A stretch of DNA of 64,000 nt from Leptolyngbya sp. Cla-17 (lineage in GTDB: Bacteria; Cyanobacteriota; Cyanobacteriia; Leptolyngbyales; Leptolyngbyaceae). The DNA lies in contig NZ_JAEVYN010000002.1 in the NCBI RefSeq assembly GCF_016807185.1, positions 924,528 through 988,527 of the forward strand, written 5' to 3'. Shown here piece by piece: positions 61,721 through 64,000 of the stretch. The translations under genes were made by a program, and so were the position numbers. How positions within the stretch are numbered: position 1 is the stretch's first letter; each line of letters begins with the position of its first letter. The notes beneath the pieces are model-generated. The model worked only from the letters and a program-made list of their open reading frames with translations. It did not search any database and was not told where the DNA came from.

Positions 61721-62788
61721 TTACTTCCGTTCTGGGCGAGGCGTTTCCTCATCCGCACAGCCAAGACGGTTAATTTCGTTAATCATTTGATAGAGCCGTC
61801 CTAAATCGCGTTGATTGAAGTGCAGCAAAAGCCGAGATTTGCCAATGGACATATCTTGAGCTTCTTGAGGAAGGGCGTGGCTTTTTTCGATCTGTCCTTT
61901 TACCAAAATGTCGCTGAAGTTGTGGTTGAGATGGTCTACAGCTTCATCAGAAATTTCGATGTTGAGGCGCATGACCAAGCGATTGCCAATGTAGCGGCAG
62001 GAATGGAAGGCACTATAAAAGCGGGTGATGATATCGCAAGCTTCATCTAGCTGGTCGGTAATGGTAAATAGACTGAAATCATCGGCACTGACTAAGCCAC
62101 GCTTGAGCAGTTGTTTTTGCACATACTCTACCCAGTCGTGCCAGTAGCCACCACCGGGGCGATCGATCAACACGAGGGGAATGGGCAGTGATTTACCTGT
62201 TTGGCAAAGGGTGAGGCATTCAAATGCTTCGTCTAGGGTGCCAAAGCCGCCAGGAAAGAGAGCGAGGGCATCACTTTCTCGGAGAAAAAACAGTTTTCGA
62301 GTAAAGAAGTATTTAAAGGGAACAAGCTTAGGATCGCCTTCAATGAAAGGGTTAGACCCTTTCTCAAAAGGAAGCTGAATACTTAGCCCAATCGATTGGT
62401 CTCGTCCGGCTCCTTCATTACCTGCCTGCATAATTCCAGGTCCCGCGCCTGTAATGACCATAAATCCTAGATCAGTGACACGACGGGCAAAGTCTGCTGC
62501 CATTTGATATTCCGGCGTGCCGGATGGAATGCGGGCAGAGCCAAAAATAGAGATTTTGCGAACGTGGCGATAGGGATAAAGCACCTTAAATGCTCGCTCC
62601 ATATCTTGTAAGGAGGCATTCAGAATTTTCCAGTCAAGGCGATCAATTTCTCCCTCAGTCATTCGTACCAGGGTTGTTAACGCCAACTGAATTAGTTCCC
62701 CGTGTTTGTTCTGCGGAAGTTGGTCAAGCAGTTGATTTAGACTAGTTCGGAGTGATTCAGAGGCATCAAACGACGGAGACGTGGTCAT
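61721..62788 (-). CDS. LOG family (Rossmann-fold nucleotide-binding) protein
   Basis: A 355-residue protein with the LOG/TIGR00730-type domain at about 65-265. The signature PGGFGTLDE (about 180-188) and the upstream GAGPGIMQAGNEGA and FFTRKLFFLRESDA match the cytokinin riboside 5'-monophosphate phosphoribohydrolase family and its bacterial nucleotide-hydrolase relatives. About 65 N-terminal and 90 C-terminal residues extend beyond the domain, the latter including EAVDHLNHNFSDILVKG. The exact substrate is unknown; such proteins are often called lysine decarboxylases wrongly. Start ATG at 62788. Confidence 0.88.
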   Translation of the reverse strand: MTTSPSFDASESLRTSLNQLLDQLPQNKHGELIQLALTTLVRMTEGEIDRLDWKILNASLQDMERAFKVLYPYRHVRKISIFGSARIPSGTPEYQMAADFARRVTDLGFMVITGAGPGIMQAGNEGAGRDQSIGLSIQLPFEKGSNPFIEGDPKLVPFKYFFTRKLFFLRESDALALFPGGFGTLDEAFECLTLCQTGKSLPIPLVLIDRPGGGYWHDWVEYVQKQLLKRGLVSADDFSLFTITDQLDEACDIITRFYSAFHSCRYIGNRLVMRLNIEISDEAVDHLNHNFSDILVKGQIEKSHALPQEAQDMSIGKSRLLLHFNQRDLGRLYQMINEINRLGCADEETPRPERK

Positions 62789-62980
62789 GCATTCCCCTCT
62801 ACTGGCAGCATTTTATTGTATCTAGATTTTTGCCTTAACCCACGATCGCATTCAGTCCAATTGTCCAGTAGGCTAAACTCCTTGCACTAACAAAGAAAAT
62901 TTTTTGTCCAGATTATTAAACCGTGCGATTCTTTAACTAGCTCACATTGCAACGTAAATAGCTGTTTATCATCAGGAACG

Positions 62981-64000
62981 ATGGCTGCAATCTATAGTGA
63001 CAGACGGGGATTGCTGCGATCGCTTGCAACAGGAGTTGCGATCGTTGGAAGCTTTCTAGTGGGTCAAGGCAGTGTTTTCTTAAGAGAAGTCTGTCCTGCG
63101 GCTGCCCAAAATATTGTCACCGACGGCACTTTGGGCGCTCCTGCGACAGCCGTTCCCATCACTCCCAACGGCACCCTCGACAACCCCAATCTACCAGGCT
63201 TGCCCACGCAATACCCCAACGCTTACCTGATTCAGGAAGCTTTAGGGCGAATGGATCTTTCTGGTACTAACCTGTTCCATAGTTTTAGCCGCTTCAACTT
63301 GGGCAGTAGTGAGTCGGCTGTTTTTCAAAGTGGGGCAAATATTCGCAACATTTTGGCACGGGTGACGGGGGGCAATGCCTCGATCATTGATGGTTTAATT
63401 CAGACCCAAAGCATCAACGTCAACTTGTTTCTGATTAACCCACAGGGAATTGTGTTTGGTCCAAATGCGGCGCTGGATGTTGGCGGGGCGAATGGTCGGG
63501 GTAGCTTTGTTGCCACCACTACGGATGCTTTGATCTGGGGCAATGATCCCACTCGTCAGTTTAATGCTCGAACTCCTGGTGGAGCAGACAGCTTGCTGAC
63601 GCTGGTGGGTGATCCTAGTGGTTTTTTGGTAGCTCAAACACGACCAGGCGCGATCGCTGTCAATGGTAGCCAACTGGGCGTATTTGCTGATCAGCGCCTG
63701 TTGCTGCTGGGTGGCGACGTAACCATGAATGGAGGACGACTGCTAGCACGGGGCGGCCGGGTTGAAATTGCCTCAATTGCTGGGGCTGGAACCATCGGCT
63801 TAAATTCAAGCAATTCTGGCTTTAGCTTTCAACTTCCCAGTGCTGTCGCTCAGGGTGAAGTGTTAATCAATGACGGAATTATTAATACCAGTGCCAGAGA
63901 TACTGCCAGTGGAGATATTTCCATTCAAGCAAAAACGATTACCGTCACGAATGGCAGCCGACTGTTTGCAGAAACCGCTGGAGCCGGAAATGCCGGGGAT
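62981..64000 (+). CDS. Filamentous hemagglutinin N-terminal domain protein (partial)
   Basis: The open frame starts at ATG 62981 (AGGAA just before it) and continues without a stop for 340 codons to the window edge. A signal peptide spans about 1-43, ending PAAAQ. A TPS domain follows: FSRFNLGSSESAVFQS, IRNILARVTGGNASIIDG, NVNLFLINPQGIVFGPNAALD and GGSF-like GRGSFVATTTDAL. Then a beta-helix repeat region begins (LLLLGGDVTMNGGRLLARGG). Such proteins are exported by an outer-membrane TpsB partner as adhesins or surface proteins. The 3' end is outside the window. Confidence 0.93.
   Translation, partial: MAAIYSDRRGLLRSLATGVAIVGSFLVGQGSVFLREVCPAAAQNIVTDGTLGAPATAVPITPNGTLDNPNLPGLPTQYPNAYLIQEALGRMDLSGTNLFHSFSRFNLGSSESAVFQSGANIRNILARVTGGNASIIDGLIQTQSINVNLFLINPQGIVFGPNAALDVGGANGRGSFVATTTDALIWGNDPTRQFNARTPGGADSLLTLVGDPSGFLVAQTRPGAIAVNGSQLGVFADQRLLLLGGDVTMNGGRLLARGGRVEIASIAGAGTIGLNSSNSGFSFQLPSAVAQGEVLINDGIINTSARDTASGDISIQAKTITVTNGSRLFAETAGAGNAGD

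Noticed and set aside
63395..63673. 92-codon open frame on the minus strand
   Set aside because: It is the antisense of the hemagglutinin-like gene, whose plus-strand translation has clear TPS motifs.
1..64000. CRISPR array, insertion sequence or prophage
   Set aside because: No regularly spaced direct repeats, transposase, integrase or phage structural gene was seen; the tandem heptads are too short and unspaced.

Overview
The window is chromosomal DNA from a cyanobacterium, most likely a filamentous, non-marine one of Leptolyngbya/Oscillatoria type (the lineage is an inference). The reasons are: the RNA polymerase large subunit is split into rpoC1 and rpoC2; NtcA, cyanophycin synthetase/cyanophycinase, GuaB3, DUF751 (Ycf33-like), DUF760, DUF1517 and DUF3084 proteins are present; the cyanobacterial sRNA Yfr1 lies between guaB3 and trxA; the HIP1 octamer GCGATCGC is abundant; and heptanucleotide tandem repeats occur both between and inside genes. 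I found no tRNA, rRNA operon, insertion sequence, prophage or CRISPR array.

Layout. 1-6 kb, minus strand: a GTP cyclohydrolase II-like (URC1-type) protein, mutY, DUF760, a cyclase-homology-domain protein, smpB, DUF1517 and trmD. 6.4-17 kb: the nitrogen-reserve pair cphB-cphA on the plus strand, then 5-oxoprolinase, a short MreB-like protein and gamma-glutamyltranspeptidase on the minus strand. Together these form a neighbourhood for amino-acid, glutathione and cyanophycin turnover. 16.9-18.5 kb: an AT-richer two-gene operon coding for a J-domain protein and an HNH-type protein. This is the least explained gene module and the best candidate for something undescribed. 18.8-22.6 kb: SH3b protein, hypothetical protein, hisD, rpsT, tatD. 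23.1-32.6 kb: the rpoB-rpoC1-rpoC2 operon, with a consensus-like promoter, a palindrome in each intergenic gap and a strong terminator. 32.6-38 kb: ferredoxin-like protein, lepB, pyrC, tsaE, a PEP-CTERM protein and a YvcK/CofD-like protein. 38-44.3 kb: dnaK and ftsH (divergent), guaB3, Yfr1 and trxA. 44.3-51.5 kb, minus strand: SH3 protein, a sensor kinase overlapping an ABC-type binding lipoprotein, aroC, a GH3 glycosidase, rbfA and DUF751. 51.8-60.8 kb: clpS, a CPBP protease, pcrA, fabI, ntcA (with a perfect NtcA site upstream), DUF3084, corA and a coupled membrane-anchored protein. 60.9-64 kb: rnpB, a structured unassigned region that may encode a minus-strand RNA, a LOG-family protein, and the start of a two-partner-secretion adhesin that runs off the window.

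Most of the window is conserved core genome. The points worth a second look are the J-domain/HNH operon and the duplicated module inside its HNH protein, the putative RNA beside rnpB, the palindromes in the rpo operon, the long inverted repeat between cphB and cphA, and the binding-protein/kinase overlap. Functions are assigned by reading motifs and recalling family features; no database search was possible.
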